A DNA stretch of 64,000 bases from Haliovirga abyssi (GTDB taxonomy: Bacteria > Fusobacteriota > Fusobacteriia > Fusobacteriales > Haliovirgaceae), in assembly GCF_030295325.1 (NCBI RefSeq), contig NZ_AP027059.1, positions 2,363,923-2,427,922 of the forward strand, written 5' to 3'. Positions 12,489 through 22,093 of the stretch are shown here, in pieces (position 1 is the first letter of the stretch; each line of letters starts with the position of its first letter). The notes below the pieces were generated by a model. The model saw only the letters and a program-made list of their open reading frames with translations. It was not told where the DNA came from and searched no databases. The translations under genes and the position numbers were made by a program.

Positions 12489-13538
12489 CTATAATTGTAT
12501 TTTTATATTTTCAACACCTCTGTCTTTTATATCTCCAGAAGCGATTTTTTTCAATTGTTCTATTTGCTTTTCATTTCCCATTACTAAAAGTTCATCCCCA
12601 TATTCTAAAATTGTCATTGAAAGTGGGTTTAATATCATTTTCTTTTCTTTTTTCATTCCAATTACTATTAAATCAGTTTTTTGTGGTATTCTTGCATCTT
12701 TTAATAATATATTATCTAAATCACTATCTTTACTTATTTTTATTAACTCTAATCTTAAATCTTCTCCGCCTATACTTGTTACAACATCTAAAAAATTAAC
12801 TACTCCCGGCTTTAATGCTGTACTTATAATTCTTTGTGCTGCTATTTCTACTGGCGATATTATAAAATCAGCCCCTGCCTTTTTTAATTTTCTTTCATTA
12901 TTTTGTTCTACTGCTCTAACAATTACTTTTAATTTTTTATTTAATGATTTTGCTGTTAAACTTAAGAATACATTTTCAGCATCTGTAGAAAGTACAGCTA
13001 TTAAGGTTTTAGCCTTTTCTATACCTGCTTCTATTAACACTTCATCTTTTGTAGAATCATCTTTTATAAATAACACTTTATCTTTGTATTTTGTTTCTAA
13101 TTCTAAAATTCCTTCATCTTCATTCTCTATTACAACAAACTCTTTACCTAATTTCAGGAATTCTTCTACAATTTTTCTACCTGTTTTCCCATATCCACAA
13201 ATTATATAATGATTTTTCAATTTTGATATCTTTTTTTTCATTTTTACCCCTTTTAAATAATTTTTCAATTCTCCTTCTATAAAAAATGAGGTTATTGAAC
13301 TTAATCCATAAAGAACTAATGTAACTCCACTTAAAATTAGAAACATTGTAAAAATTTTACCTGTATTAGATAATTTATGAACCTCTTCAAATCCAACAGT
13401 GCTAATAGTTATTACAGTCATATAAAGAGCATCAAATAAACTATATCCCTCTATCACAACATATCCTAAAACTCCTAAAATAAATATTAATACCAATAAT
13501 TCTATAAAAATTAATATTTTTTTTAATTCTCTATCCAA
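12489..13538 (-). CDS. Two-helix K+ channel with RCK (TrkA-N/TrkA-C) domains
   Basis: 349 aa. Two membrane helices (about 9-29 and 62-88) flank a pore loop with selectivity sequence ISTVGF (45-50), a TVGF variant of TVGYG. Residues 110-235 are a Rossmann TrkA-N domain with GYGKTG (115-120), and 255-345 a TrkA-C domain. The architecture is that of MthK-like ligand-gated K+ channels of the cytoplasmic membrane. It is the first gene of an operon with ClC-EIIA, the antiporter and the PII-like protein. The start at 13538 has a weak AGGGGG box. Confidence 0.88.
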   Translation of the reverse strand: MDRELKKILIFIELLVLIFILGVLGYVVIEGYSLFDALYMTVITISTVGFEEVHKLSNTGKIFTMFLILSGVTLVLYGLSSITSFFIEGELKNYLKGVKMKKKISKLKNHYIICGYGKTGRKIVEEFLKLGKEFVVIENEDEGILELETKYKDKVLFIKDDSTKDEVLIEAGIEKAKTLIAVLSTDAENVFLSLTAKSLNKKLKVIVRAVEQNNERKLKKAGADFIISPVEIAAQRIISTALKPGVVNFLDVVTSIGGEDLRLELIKISKDSDLDNILLKDARIPQKTDLIVIGMKKEKKMILNPLSMTILEYGDELLVMGNEKQIEQLKKIASGDIKDRGVENIKIQL

Positions 13539-13640
13539 ATTTTCCCCCTAAATAAAAAATAAGATACGCTTCATCTAATAAATAACATAATAACCATATC
13601 TTCTTTTCTAACATACACAATTTCCAAATCATCCCTAAGG

Positions 13641-13670
13641 ATAAAACCGGAATATAAATCCCGGTTTTAT
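13641..13670 (-). terminator. Terminator overlapping the amylase stop codon
   Basis: Ten-base arms ATAAAACCGG/CCGGTTTTAT with a 10-base loop; the TAA of the amylase (13667-13669) lies in the 5' arm as transcribed. The flanking T-tract is short. Confidence 0.65.
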
Positions 13671-16600
13671 ATTTTTTTTAATATTTTTCCTGTTTTTTTA
13701 TCTAAATTCACTATTATATTTCCTTGAGGCCCAGTTGCTAACTTTTCTGAATTAAGCAAATCTATAAATTTTTCATCTTGAAAATCTGTTGGTATTACTA
13801 TATTTTCTTGGTTTTCAAAACTATTATTCAAAATAATTAGAAAATGATTTTCATCATCAAATCTAGAATATGAAATTATATCTTTTTCATTATCCCAATA
13901 TATTTCTTTAAATTCCCCATATATTAAAGTCGAATTTTCTTTTCTAATCTTAATTATTTTTTTATACCAAGAAAAAAATTCTTTGTCTGGTTTCACTTTA
14001 TAATTTTCTTTGCTTTTTACTCCTAAAGTTCCATCTGTTTCATTTTCATAATCAAATTCTTCCCAAAGCATTGGTTTCCTACAATATGGGTCAGTTGCTC
14101 CCCACATACCCACTTCATCGCCATAATAGAGCATTGGAGCACCTATATATGTCATTTGAAATATTGAGATTAACTTTAATATATCTTTTGGTTTTATTTC
14201 TGATTTTTTCCAATTTATTGTTGTATTTTTATGTGAATTATCTGTTAAATCTGGTCTTTTTGTGTTGTATCCTTTATCTAGTTGTTTTCCTTCTTCTAAG
14301 TCTCTGCCTAATTTATCATTTACTATTCTTGATAATAACCTATCAGTATCGTGTGAGCCGTTTAAATTTTGAGATACTTGAAGAGACTGTATTGGATACC
14401 AGTATCTTTTTTCTTTTAATTCATTAAAAAACTGTTCTGCTGTTAATTTATATGAAGCATTGAATTCTTTACCTTGATTTATAAAATATCCAATAGTTGA
14501 TTTTAGCCATTCATAATTCATTACAGTGTCGTATTTTACTCCATCATTTATATCAGAACGAGCATCTCCCCAAAGTTCAGCAGTTATATATGCATCTTTT
14601 TTTGTGTCTTTTACTACTTTTCTCCATAATTGCCAAAAATATTGATTTTCTACACAATTTGGAACATCTAGTCTAAAACCATCTATTCCATCATCTTCCA
14701 TCCAATTTTCAGAATTTTTTCCATCAGGCCCTAACAACCACTTCTTTGTTATATTAAAAATATATTCCATATACTCTTTATTGTATGTATTAAATTCTGG
14801 TAAATCATTAAATCCTGCCCAACCTGAATAATGCACACTATTTTTATTGTGTAATAAAGTTTTATATGCTTCTTCTTCTGACATATCATCTTTTATCTCT
14901 TTAAATTTTGAAAAATCATGAAATTTATACCATTTTGCATATTTAGAATTAACTCCCTCTGCCATTGCTAATTCAAAACTCCAATGATTTTTCCCAGTAT
15001 GATTAAACACTCCATCAAATATAACTCTTATTCCATTTTTATGCAATTCTTTTATTAAATCAACTGCTATTAAATCTGATTCTGTCCATACCCAAGTTTC
15101 TGGATTTTCTGTTTCAAAATATCCATTTTTACCCTTGTTTTCTCCCTGGATTTTTACTCTTAAAAGTTTTAATTCACTCTCTTTTTCATATCCATTTGTT
15201 AATATATCTAAATAAGTTTTATTTCCATATCTGTTTTCTTTTGACACTTTTATATTATAATCTTTTCCTGTCATTTTTATAGTTCCAAAATCTGGTGAAA
15301 CATGTCTAAAATCAGATGTTCCATATTTATGATTTGAATCTGCAAAAAATATTGGATTTAACCAAATTGCATTTACTCCTAGCTCTTTTAAATATGGTAT
15401 TTTTTCTTTTATACCTTGTAAATCGCCACCATACATTCTTGAATATTTCACAGAGTATCCAACATCTTTTTCCCTTTTTTCTTCCCATTCTAATTTTGTT
15501 TCAAAGTCTGAAGTCCAATTATTTAATTTAAATTCTCCAAATTTATCTGTATATATTCCCCATTTATATTTTTCTATATCATCACTTCTTTTATTTGGAG
15601 CAATAAAATTTTCTGGTCCAAATTCATTATACAATGGGTCATTTTCTTTATTTCCGTTATAGAATCTTTCAGGAAAAATATTATACCAAATTGCTTCTTT
15701 TGCCCATTTAGGTACGTCAAAAATTGGAAATTCTCCTGTGGCATAATCAACTTCAAAAAAATCTATTGTATCATATACTAATCCTTTTGGAGTATAATAA
15801 GCAATTTTATTTCCATCTTTTAATTCAAAATAGTATTTGAATTTTTCAGAATTAATTCTAAATTTAATTATTCTTTTAAAGTAATCAAATTGATACCCTT
15901 TACTGTTTATTCTTTCTAATTCATATACCTCTTCTATACCATCTTCTTCTAATAAGTGCAGAAATATTTTTTCTACATCATTTTCTTGTGTTCTTATACT
16001 AAATTCTATATCATCCTCTACTTTATTTAAATAATCTAATTTATGCGGAATATGAACTATTGCTTTTATTTTATTATTCTTATCAATTGCATCATACACA
16101 AATTTTCCATTTCCTATTTCACCTTTTGGAAATAAACTACCTATTTCTCCAACTATTAATTTTAGATTATTGTCAAATGGAACCCAATCTCCATCTATTA
16201 CTAATTTGTATTCATAAACTCCTTCATCTAATGCAAGATAAGTTTCAAATATAGAATTAGATATTTTTGTTAAAACAGTTGTATGAATATTCCAGCCATT
16301 AAAATTTGATGGCATTTCTACTTTTTTAGGATTCTCATATCCATATCTTTTTGTATCTATTACAAACTTAGTAAACCTCATTTTTTTTAAAGAAACTTTA
16401 CTGTTTTTTATATCAAATATAATTAATATATCATCGCCTGATTTTATTCCACCAACAGGCTTTTTTTGCTCCAACTTTGAGGTATATGCTTCAAAAATTT
16501 TAGAAAATGGTGCTGTGTGCGAAAAAGTAATATTACATTTTTCGTTAGATTCTTTTTTTATAATTTCAAAACTGTATGCTCCATCTGTTTCTACATTATG

Positions 16601-16696
16601 CCATTTTCCTATATAAATTCCATTATTTATTTTTTCTAAATTTATCTCTTTATATAATTTTTTTTCTGATGTAAAAACCCTCAAAATCCTATTCAT
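13667..16696 (-). CDS. GH13 alpha-amylase-family enzyme (neopullulanase/cyclomaltodextrinase type) with N-terminal CBM48-like domain
   Basis: 1009 aa, no signal peptide, so probably cytoplasmic. The region around NFNGWN (131-136) and DGDWVPFDNN (168-177) is CBM48/20-like; a second beta domain spans about 205-320. The catalytic barrel has region I DGVFNH (561-566), region II GFRLDVPN with nucleophile D677, region III AELWGD with acid/base E707, and region IV SHD (781-783). A roughly 90-residue insertion separates the early barrel strand NAIWLNPIF (442-450) from region I. Likely role: hydrolysis of glycogen or maltodextrin alpha-1,4 and alpha-1,6 bonds. Last gene of the run from hisF; 7 bp from ribH. 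The unusual length may reflect the extra N-terminal domains. Confidence 0.9.
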   Translation of the reverse strand: MNRILRVFTSEKKLYKEINLEKINNGIYIGKWHNVETDGAYSFEIIKKESNEKCNITFSHTAPFSKIFEAYTSKLEQKKPVGGIKSGDDILIIFDIKNSKVSLKKMRFTKFVIDTKRYGYENPKKVEMPSNFNGWNIHTTVLTKISNSIFETYLALDEGVYEYKLVIDGDWVPFDNNLKLIVGEIGSLFPKGEIGNGKFVYDAIDKNNKIKAIVHIPHKLDYLNKVEDDIEFSIRTQENDVEKIFLHLLEEDGIEEVYELERINSKGYQFDYFKRIIKFRINSEKFKYYFELKDGNKIAYYTPKGLVYDTIDFFEVDYATGEFPIFDVPKWAKEAIWYNIFPERFYNGNKENDPLYNEFGPENFIAPNKRSDDIEKYKWGIYTDKFGEFKLNNWTSDFETKLEWEEKREKDVGYSVKYSRMYGGDLQGIKEKIPYLKELGVNAIWLNPIFFADSNHKYGTSDFRHVSPDFGTIKMTGKDYNIKVSKENRYGNKTYLDILTNGYEKESELKLLRVKIQGENKGKNGYFETENPETWVWTESDLIAVDLIKELHKNGIRVIFDGVFNHTGKNHWSFELAMAEGVNSKYAKWYKFHDFSKFKEIKDDMSEEEAYKTLLHNKNSVHYSGWAGFNDLPEFNTYNKEYMEYIFNITKKWLLGPDGKNSENWMEDDGIDGFRLDVPNCVENQYFWQLWRKVVKDTKKDAYITAELWGDARSDINDGVKYDTVMNYEWLKSTIGYFINQGKEFNASYKLTAEQFFNELKEKRYWYPIQSLQVSQNLNGSHDTDRLLSRIVNDKLGRDLEEGKQLDKGYNTKRPDLTDNSHKNTTINWKKSEIKPKDILKLISIFQMTYIGAPMLYYGDEVGMWGATDPYCRKPMLWEEFDYENETDGTLGVKSKENYKVKPDKEFFSWYKKIIKIRKENSTLIYGEFKEIYWDNEKDIISYSRFDDENHFLIILNNSFENQENIVIPTDFQDEKFIDLLNSEKLATGPQGNIIVNLDKKTGKILKKI

Positions 16697-16703
16697 TTTA
16701 TAA

Positions 16704-17171
16704 TTATATCTCCTTTAATAAATTAACTAATTCTATTGCTGTCATAGCTGCATCTACACCTTTATTTCCTGCTTTTGTTCCTGCTCTTTCTATTGCTTGT
16801 TCTATAGTATCTGTAGTTAATACTCCAAATATTATAGGAACTCCTGTTTTTAATCCTACACTTGCAACTCCTTTTGATACTTCTGAAGAAACAAAGTCAA
16901 AATGTGGTGTAGCACCTCTTATTACAGCTCCCAATGTTATAACAGCATGATATTTTGTAGATTCTGCCATTTTTTGAGCAACTAAAGGTATTTCAAATGC
17001 TCCTGGAACCCAAACTATATCTATTGTTTCTTCTGATACTCCATGTCTTTTTAATGTGTCTAATGCTCCTGATAAAAGTTTTGATGTTATAAATTCATTA
17101 AATCTAGCTACCACTATTCCTATTTTTATATTTCCACCTGTTTCAAATAAATTTCCTTCAATTATTCTCAT
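16704..17171 (-). CDS. ribH: 6,7-dimethyl-8-ribityllumazine synthase
   Basis: 155 aa, full length. Shows the substrate-binding ARFNEFI (22-28), the GAFEIP strand (57-62), and the catalytic His in [16 protein letters not shown] (H90). Condenses the pyrimidinedione with dihydroxybutanone phosphate in the penultimate step of riboflavin synthesis; forms a cytoplasmic capsid-like oligomer. No ribABDE genes and no recognisable FMN riboswitch are nearby, so this copy is detached from the usual rib operon. AGGAGG lies upstream of the ATG. Confidence 0.96.
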   Translation of the reverse strand: MRIIEGNLFETGGNIKIGIVVARFNEFITSKLLSGALDTLKRHGVSEETIDIVWVPGAFEIPLVAQKMAESTKYHAVITLGAVIRGATPHFDFVSSEVSKGVASVGLKTGVPIIFGVLTTDTIEQAIERAGTKAGNKGVDAAMTAIELVNLLKEI

Positions 17172-17248
17172 TTTTTATTCCTCCTCATTATGTTTTGTGT
17201 TTTTGTATAAGCAGTTAATTAATTCTAAAAAACAAATAATAAACTATC

Positions 17249-18280
17249 CTAAGGCAAATATCCTATTAAATTTAAACCTTCCATCTCATTAAATCCAGCC
17301 ATAATATTAAAATTTTGTATTGCTTGTCCTGAAGCTCCTTTTGTTATATTATCTATTGCTGAAGTTACTATTATTCTGTTTGTTCTTTTATCCAATTTTA
17401 CTGCTATATCTATAAAATTGCTTCCTCTTACATTTTTAGTCTGTACTACTTCTACTATTCTTACAAACTTTTCATTTTTATAAAAAGTTTTGTATAGTTC
17501 AACTATCTCTTCTTCAGTTTGTTCTGATATTAAATTTGAATATATTGTACTTAACATCCCTCTTGTCATGGGTATTAAATGTGGTGTGAAACTTATTATT
17601 ATATCTTTTTTTGCTAATTTTGATAACTCTTGCTCAATTTCAGGAGTATGTCTATGTGATGCTATTCCATAAGCTTTAAAATTTTCATTTGTTTCTGAAA
17701 AATGCGTTGTAGCTGTACATTTTTTCCCTGCTCCAGAAACTCCTGATTTTGAATCAGATATTATTGTATTTATATCTATTAATTTTTCTGATAACAGTGG
17801 AGCTAGTCCCAATATCACTGTTGTTGGATAACAACCTGGATTGGCTACTAATCTTGCTTTTTTTATCTTTTCTCTATTTAATTCTGGTAATCCATATACA
17901 GCTTCTTCTAAATATTCTTTTGCCACATGATTTTCTTTATACCACTGCTCATAAACTTCAAAATCATCTATTCTAAAATCTGCGCTTAAATCTATAACCT
18001 TTTTTCCCATTTTTAATAGCATTGGAACATATTCCATTGCTGCTTTATGTGGCACAGCTAAAAATATATACTCACTATCTTTTAATTCAACTTCTAAATT
18101 TGAAACTCCTATAAACTCTTTTTCAAATATATTTTTTAAATTTTGGAAAAGTTCACTTACTTTTTTTCCTTTATTACTTTCTGAAACTATTTTGTCAATT
18201 TCTACTTTTGGATGATTTAATAATATTCTTATTAATTCAATTCCTGTATATCCTGATCCACCAACTATCGAAACTTTCAT
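17249..18280 (-). CDS. argC: N-acetyl-gamma-glutamyl-phosphate reductase
   Basis: 343 aa. NADP-binding GGSGYTG (7-13) and the catalytic Cys in ANPGCYPT (C150) are clear; SGVSGAGKK and the substrate region HRHTPEIEQ are also present. Third step of arginine/ornithine biosynthesis in the cytoplasm. No other arg genes are in the window. It lies between the degenerate GGDEF gene (23 bp away) and ribH. Confidence 0.96.
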   Translation of the reverse strand: MKVSIVGGSGYTGIELIRILLNHPKVEIDKIVSESNKGKKVSELFQNLKNIFEKEFIGVSNLEVELKDSEYIFLAVPHKAAMEYVPMLLKMGKKVIDLSADFRIDDFEVYEQWYKENHVAKEYLEEAVYGLPELNREKIKKARLVANPGCYPTTVILGLAPLLSEKLIDINTIISDSKSGVSGAGKKCTATTHFSETNENFKAYGIASHRHTPEIEQELSKLAKKDIIISFTPHLIPMTRGMLSTIYSNLISEQTEEEIVELYKTFYKNEKFVRIVEVVQTKNVRGSNFIDIAVKLDKRTNRIIVTSAIDNITKGASGQAIQNFNIMAGFNEMEGLNLIGYLP

Positions 18281-18303
18281 ATTTATTTTTCCTTTCTAAT
18301 TTT

Positions 18304-19587
18304 TTAAAACTCTACAATTGTATTTTTCCCTAAAATTTTTGCTTTATACATTCTTTGTTCTAATAATATTTTCATTTCTCTTATTGTTTTTACACTGTCA
18401 ATTGGGATAGCAATTACTCCTGCACTAAAAGTTAATTTCACTTTATCATTTTTTACATTAAATTCTATATTAGAAAACTCATCTTTTATATTTTCTAATA
18501 TCTCTTTTGAAATATATTTCCCTCTATTTTCTAATATAATTATAAAGTTATTTCCTCCATACCTTCCTATAAAATCTTTTTTTTCTAACTTACTTTTTAT
18601 AAACTTAACAGCCTTAACTAATACAATATCTCCATTTAGACTTCCATAAAGTTCATTTATTTTTTTAAAATTATCTAAATCCAATTGAATTATCGTATAA
18701 AGAATCTGCTTTTCTTTACTATCTGCTAATACTTTTTTTATTTTTTTATCCACATAATTTTTAGATGGTATATCTAGCAAATCATCATATAGACTTTTAT
18801 TATAATAATTTAAATTTGAAATCGCTAATCCTAATACAGTTCCATAATTTCCTAAATTTTCTACATCTCGTTTAGTATAATTTTTAATATTATCCTCTAT
18901 ACTTATTATTCCAATAACCTCATCTCCACTTTTTATTGGAACTGATATAAATCTATTTAAAGAATCAATATAATTATTAAATCTTTTATCTCTTGAAGCT
19001 ATATTACTATAAATATTATTTCCATTTAAAATGTAATTCAAAAGGGAGCTTTCATTTTTTAAATTTTTTTCTAACAATTCCTTATTGATATTATTTTCTG
19101 TTGAAATAATCTTTTGTATAACTTTATCTTTTTTGATTAAAATTATACTACAATTTTTAGATTCAAATTTATCTTTTGTATATTTTACAATCTCATCTAA
19201 AAATTTATCAAGATTATCTCTTTCATAAGAAATTTCCATTATATTTTTATAAAGTCTAGAAACTAATATCTCTTTTTTTAATTTACTAAATATAAACCCC
19301 ATAAGTAAAGTATATATAGAGAAAAATATTTGGAAAATTCCTATTAATATAACCTCGTGATTAAAACCATATTTTTTTAAATTTTCTAAAAAAAAGTATG
19401 TAATTGTAAAATTTAAAAATAGTGTTGTAAATATGGATAAATCAAATTCAAAATAACTTATTATTGTAATTGGAATTAAAAATAGACTCATCAAATAAAC
19501 TATTGGAATATTATATATGATTTTGACAAATAACATTATTAAAATCACAACAAAATTTATTATTATTATACTATTTTCCTTTTTCAT
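18304..19587 (-). CDS. Membrane-anchored GAF-GGDEF protein with a degenerate active site
   Basis: 427 aa. Residues 1-105 hold four or five membrane helices, about 118-262 a GAF domain (ISVPIKSGDEVIGIISI), and about 270-427 a GGDEF domain. The metal-binding stretch QLDLDNFKKIN (301-311) and the final SAGV strand are kept, but the signature is GGNNF (344-348) instead of GG(D/E)EF. Loss of the acidic pair predicts no diguanylate cyclase activity; it could be a GTP or c-di-GMP sensor. It sits between hisIE (8 bp) and argC (23 bp), an odd place for a signalling protein. A PilZ protein is encoded at 48213. Confidence 0.8.
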   Translation of the reverse strand: MKKENSIIIINFVVILIMLFVKIIYNIPIVYLMSLFLIPITIISYFEFDLSIFTTLFLNFTITYFFLENLKKYGFNHEVILIGIFQIFFSIYTLLMGFIFSKLKKEILVSRLYKNIMEISYERDNLDKFLDEIVKYTKDKFESKNCSIILIKKDKVIQKIISTENNINKELLEKNLKNESSLLNYILNGNNIYSNIASRDKRFNNYIDSLNRFISVPIKSGDEVIGIISIEDNIKNYTKRDVENLGNYGTVLGLAISNLNYYNKSLYDDLLDIPSKNYVDKKIKKVLADSKEKQILYTIIQLDLDNFKKINELYGSLNGDIVLVKAVKFIKSKLEKKDFIGRYGGNNFIIILENRGKYISKEILENIKDEFSNIEFNVKNDKVKLTFSAGVIAIPIDSVKTIREMKILLEQRMYKAKILGKNTIVEF

Positions 19588-19595
19588 ATCATCAC

Positions 19596-20219
19596 CTATT
19601 TTTTCTCTCTTTTTCTTAACTCCTCCTCAACTTCTGAAGGTTTAATATCAAAATATGCTAACAGTACCAATGAATGGTACACAAGGTCCGACATTTCATA
19701 AATTACCTCTGCTTTATCTTCATTTTTAGCACCTATTATCACTTCTGCTGATTCTTCGCCTACTTTTTTTAATATTTTATCTAATCCTTGTTCAAACAAA
19801 TAAGTAGTATATGATCCTTCTACTGGATTTGATTTTCTATTTATTAATAAACTATATAAAGCGTTTACAACACTCTCTTTTTCTACTTTTTCAAATTCTT
19901 TTAATTTTCTATAAAAACAGCTTCTATTTCCTGTATGACAAGCTACATTTCCTACTTGTTCAACTTTTATCAAAAGTGTATCTCCATCACAATCATAAAA
20001 CATCTCTTTTACATTTTGAATATGTCCTGATGTTTCTCCTTTTACCCATAATTTTTGCCTACTTCTACTAAAATAAGTAGCTTTTCCTGTTTCTAATGTT
20101 AATTTTAACGATTCTTTATTCATATACGCCATCATAAGTACTTCGTTGTCTTTATAATCCTGCACTATTGTAGGTATAAGACCTTTTTCATCAAATTTTA
20201 ATTCTTCCCAATTTATCAT
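19596..20219 (-). CDS. hisI: Bifunctional phosphoribosyl-AMP cyclohydrolase / phosphoribosyl-ATP pyrophosphohydrolase
   Basis: 207 aa HisIE fusion. The HisI half (1-110) has the Mg-binding DCDGD (76-80) and zinc cysteines C77, C94 and C101 ([11 protein letters not shown]). The HisE half (about 113-207) has the [12 protein letters not shown] helix. Catalyses histidine steps 2 and 3. It follows hisF by 45 bp in the same operon; hisA is 28 kb away and the remaining his genes are absent from this window. Confidence 0.97.
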   Translation of the reverse strand: MINWEELKFDEKGLIPTIVQDYKDNEVLMMAYMNKESLKLTLETGKATYFSRSRQKLWVKGETSGHIQNVKEMFYDCDGDTLLIKVEQVGNVACHTGNRSCFYRKLKEFEKVEKESVVNALYSLLINRKSNPVEGSYTTYLFEQGLDKILKKVGEESAEVIIGAKNEDKAEVIYEMSDLVYHSLVLLAYFDIKPSEVEEELRKREKK

Positions 20220-20264
20220 ATTAAAACCTCCTAAAATTATTTATAATTTAATTTATGATTTAAC

Positions 20265-21020
20265 TTATAATCTAACTTCTATCCCTTTTTCTTTTAAATA
20301 TTGTTTTGCTTCTTTTATTGTATATTCTTTAAAATGAAATATTGATGCTGCAAGTGCTGCATCAGCTTTTCCTAATGTAAATCCTTCATATATATGTTCT
20401 AAATTTCCCACTCCACCTGATGCTATTACTGGTATATTTACACTTTCAGATATCATTTTAGTAAGTTCTAAGTCATATCCATCTTTAGTCCCATCTTTAT
20501 CCATAGATGTAAGTAGTATCTCACCTGCGCCTAATTTTTCTACTGTTTTTGCCCATTCTAATACGTTTATTCCTGTTGGTGTTCTGCCACCATGTAAAAA
20601 TATTTCCCAAAATTCTCCATTATTTTTAGCATCCATTGCTACAACTATACATTGACTTCCAAAAATTTTTGCTCCTTCTGATATCAAATCAGGAGTATTT
20701 ACTGCAGCTGTATTTATAGCTATTTTATCTGCTCCAGCACTTATTATTGCTCTTATATCATCTACTGTTTTTATTCCTCCGCCAACTGTAAATGGAATAA
20801 AGACTGCTTCTGCTACTTTTTTTACCATCTCTACAACTGTTTTTCTCCTGTCAGATGAAGCTGTTATATCTAAAAATACTAATTCGTCTGCTCCTTCACT
20901 ATTATATATCTTTGCTATTTCAACTGGATCCCCTGCATCTTTTAATCCTAAAAAATTTATACCTTTTACAACTCTTCCATCTTTCACATCAAGACACGGA
21001 ATTATTCTTTTGGCTAACAT
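20265..21020 (-). CDS. hisF: Imidazole glycerol phosphate synthase cyclase subunit
   Basis: 251 aa, normal TIM-barrel length. Catalytic aspartates are in [12 protein letters not shown] (D11) and VVAMDAKN (D130); phosphate-binding GGGI and ASGGVG loops are present. With HisH it forms IGP and AICAR from PRFAR, linking histidine and purine metabolism. No hisH is seen nearby. AGGAGATGGG lies just upstream of the ATG. Confidence 0.97.
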   Translation of the reverse strand: MLAKRIIPCLDVKDGRVVKGINFLGLKDAGDPVEIAKIYNSEGADELVFLDITASSDRRKTVVEMVKKVAEAVFIPFTVGGGIKTVDDIRAIISAGADKIAINTAAVNTPDLISEGAKIFGSQCIVVAMDAKNNGEFWEIFLHGGRTPTGINVLEWAKTVEKLGAGEILLTSMDKDGTKDGYDLELTKMISESVNIPVIASGGVGNLEHIYEGFTLGKADAALAASIFHFKEYTIKEAKQYLKEKGIEVRL

Positions 21021-21039
21021 TTTTACCCATCTCCTAACT

Positions 21040-21918
21040 TTAAAAATATGTTAATAAATATACTGAAAATATTGAACTTCTTATTAAAACATTTATAACT
21101 ATACTTTTATTATATTTTATATAAATATGTGAAAATGCAATACTCAATCCAAATAGTAGTAAAGAAGCTGGAATTAATCTATATATCATATCTGTCGTTA
21201 GCTCTGGAACAAGAAATACTTTAAGTGTAAATAAAATAGATGTTAAAAAATATGCTAATCTATAATTAATTCCATTTTTTATTAAATCTTCTAATAATAA
21301 TTTTCTAAAAAAAAGTTCTTCGCCTACAGAATAAAAAACAGACATAATTACAATGCCAATAATAACCTTTATATTTCCAGTTATATAAATTTTAAATCCA
21401 ATTAAATTTTGATAAGCTATATAATTTATAATAAAAAATCCACCTGCCAATATTCCCCTAAATATTTGTTGAGAAAACATCGTTAAGATTTTTAAATTTA
21501 TATTTTTTAATTTTTCTAAATTAACAATAATTATTGGAATAATATAGAATAATAAAATTAGTAAATTTACATTCCCATAAGAATTAAAATATTGTAACTC
21601 TCTATTATATATAAATCCATTAAAAATATTTTCTAATATTAACATCATTAATAAAACAACTAATATACTAAAGCTTATTTGTAATCTTTTTTCTTTTTTG
21701 GAATAAAAAGCGTATATTAAATAATACCCACCGAAAACAAAAACATCTATAAAACTATTTTTTAAATATATATTATCTTTAAAAAAAAATCTAATTAATC
21801 CTTCAATTCCAACTATAACAAAAGCAAAAAATAATATCATAAAATTTTCTTTATTAAAAAAGCTTTTTAAATAAAGTAATTTATTATTTTTTTTTAATAT
21901 TAAACTTTCTATATTCAT
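21040..21918 (-). CDS. CPBP-family (CAAX protease/bacteriocin-processing-like) membrane protein, active site incomplete
   Basis: 292 aa with about eight membrane helices. Motif 1 EExxxR is intact in [12 protein letters not shown] (E200, E201, R205). The second motif FxxxH appears as FTLKVF without the His, and the third HxxxN/D is not visible. Either a divergent member or a non-peptidase relative. It begins the hisF-hisIE-GGDEF-argC-ribH-amylase run; the 19-bp gap to hisF suggests co-transcription. Function unknown. Confidence 0.65.
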   Translation of the reverse strand: MNIESLILKKNNKLLYLKSFFNKENFMILFFAFVIVGIEGLIRFFFKDNIYLKNSFIDVFVFGGYYLIYAFYSKKEKRLQISFSILVVLLMMLILENIFNGFIYNRELQYFNSYGNVNLLILLFYIIPIIIVNLEKLKNINLKILTMFSQQIFRGILAGGFFIINYIAYQNLIGFKIYITGNIKVIIGIVIMSVFYSVGEELFFRKLLLEDLIKNGINYRLAYFLTSILFTLKVFLVPELTTDMIYRLIPASLLLFGLSIAFSHIYIKYNKSIVINVLIRSSIFSVYLLTYF

Positions 21919-21990
21919 AATAAAAGCTCCTTTTTTTTAACAGCTTAAAAACTCTTCATCTATTTTATAATAAAATTTTAGAACAATATT

Positions 21991-22093
21991 TTTTAAACAT
22001 TCTTTAGGAATGGCTTAAAAATAACATTCCTATTTTGTTTTAAAATACGCAGTGATTCAAGCGTTTTTATAACAAAATTTTAAACATTCTTTA
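21991..22093. repeat. Short direct repeat TTTTAAACATTCTTTA (two copies)
   Basis: Copies at about 21991-22006 and 22078-22093; the second is the 3' end of the glycosyltransferase gene. The tract between holds a copy of the dispersed AGGAATGGCTTAAAAA repeat (22006-22021) and a hairpin (about 22037-22073) that may terminate the glycosyltransferase transcript. Confidence 0.5.

Noticed and set aside
16697-17248. FMN riboswitch near ribH
   Set aside because: The flanking sequence lacks the conserved RFN-element segments and is too short.
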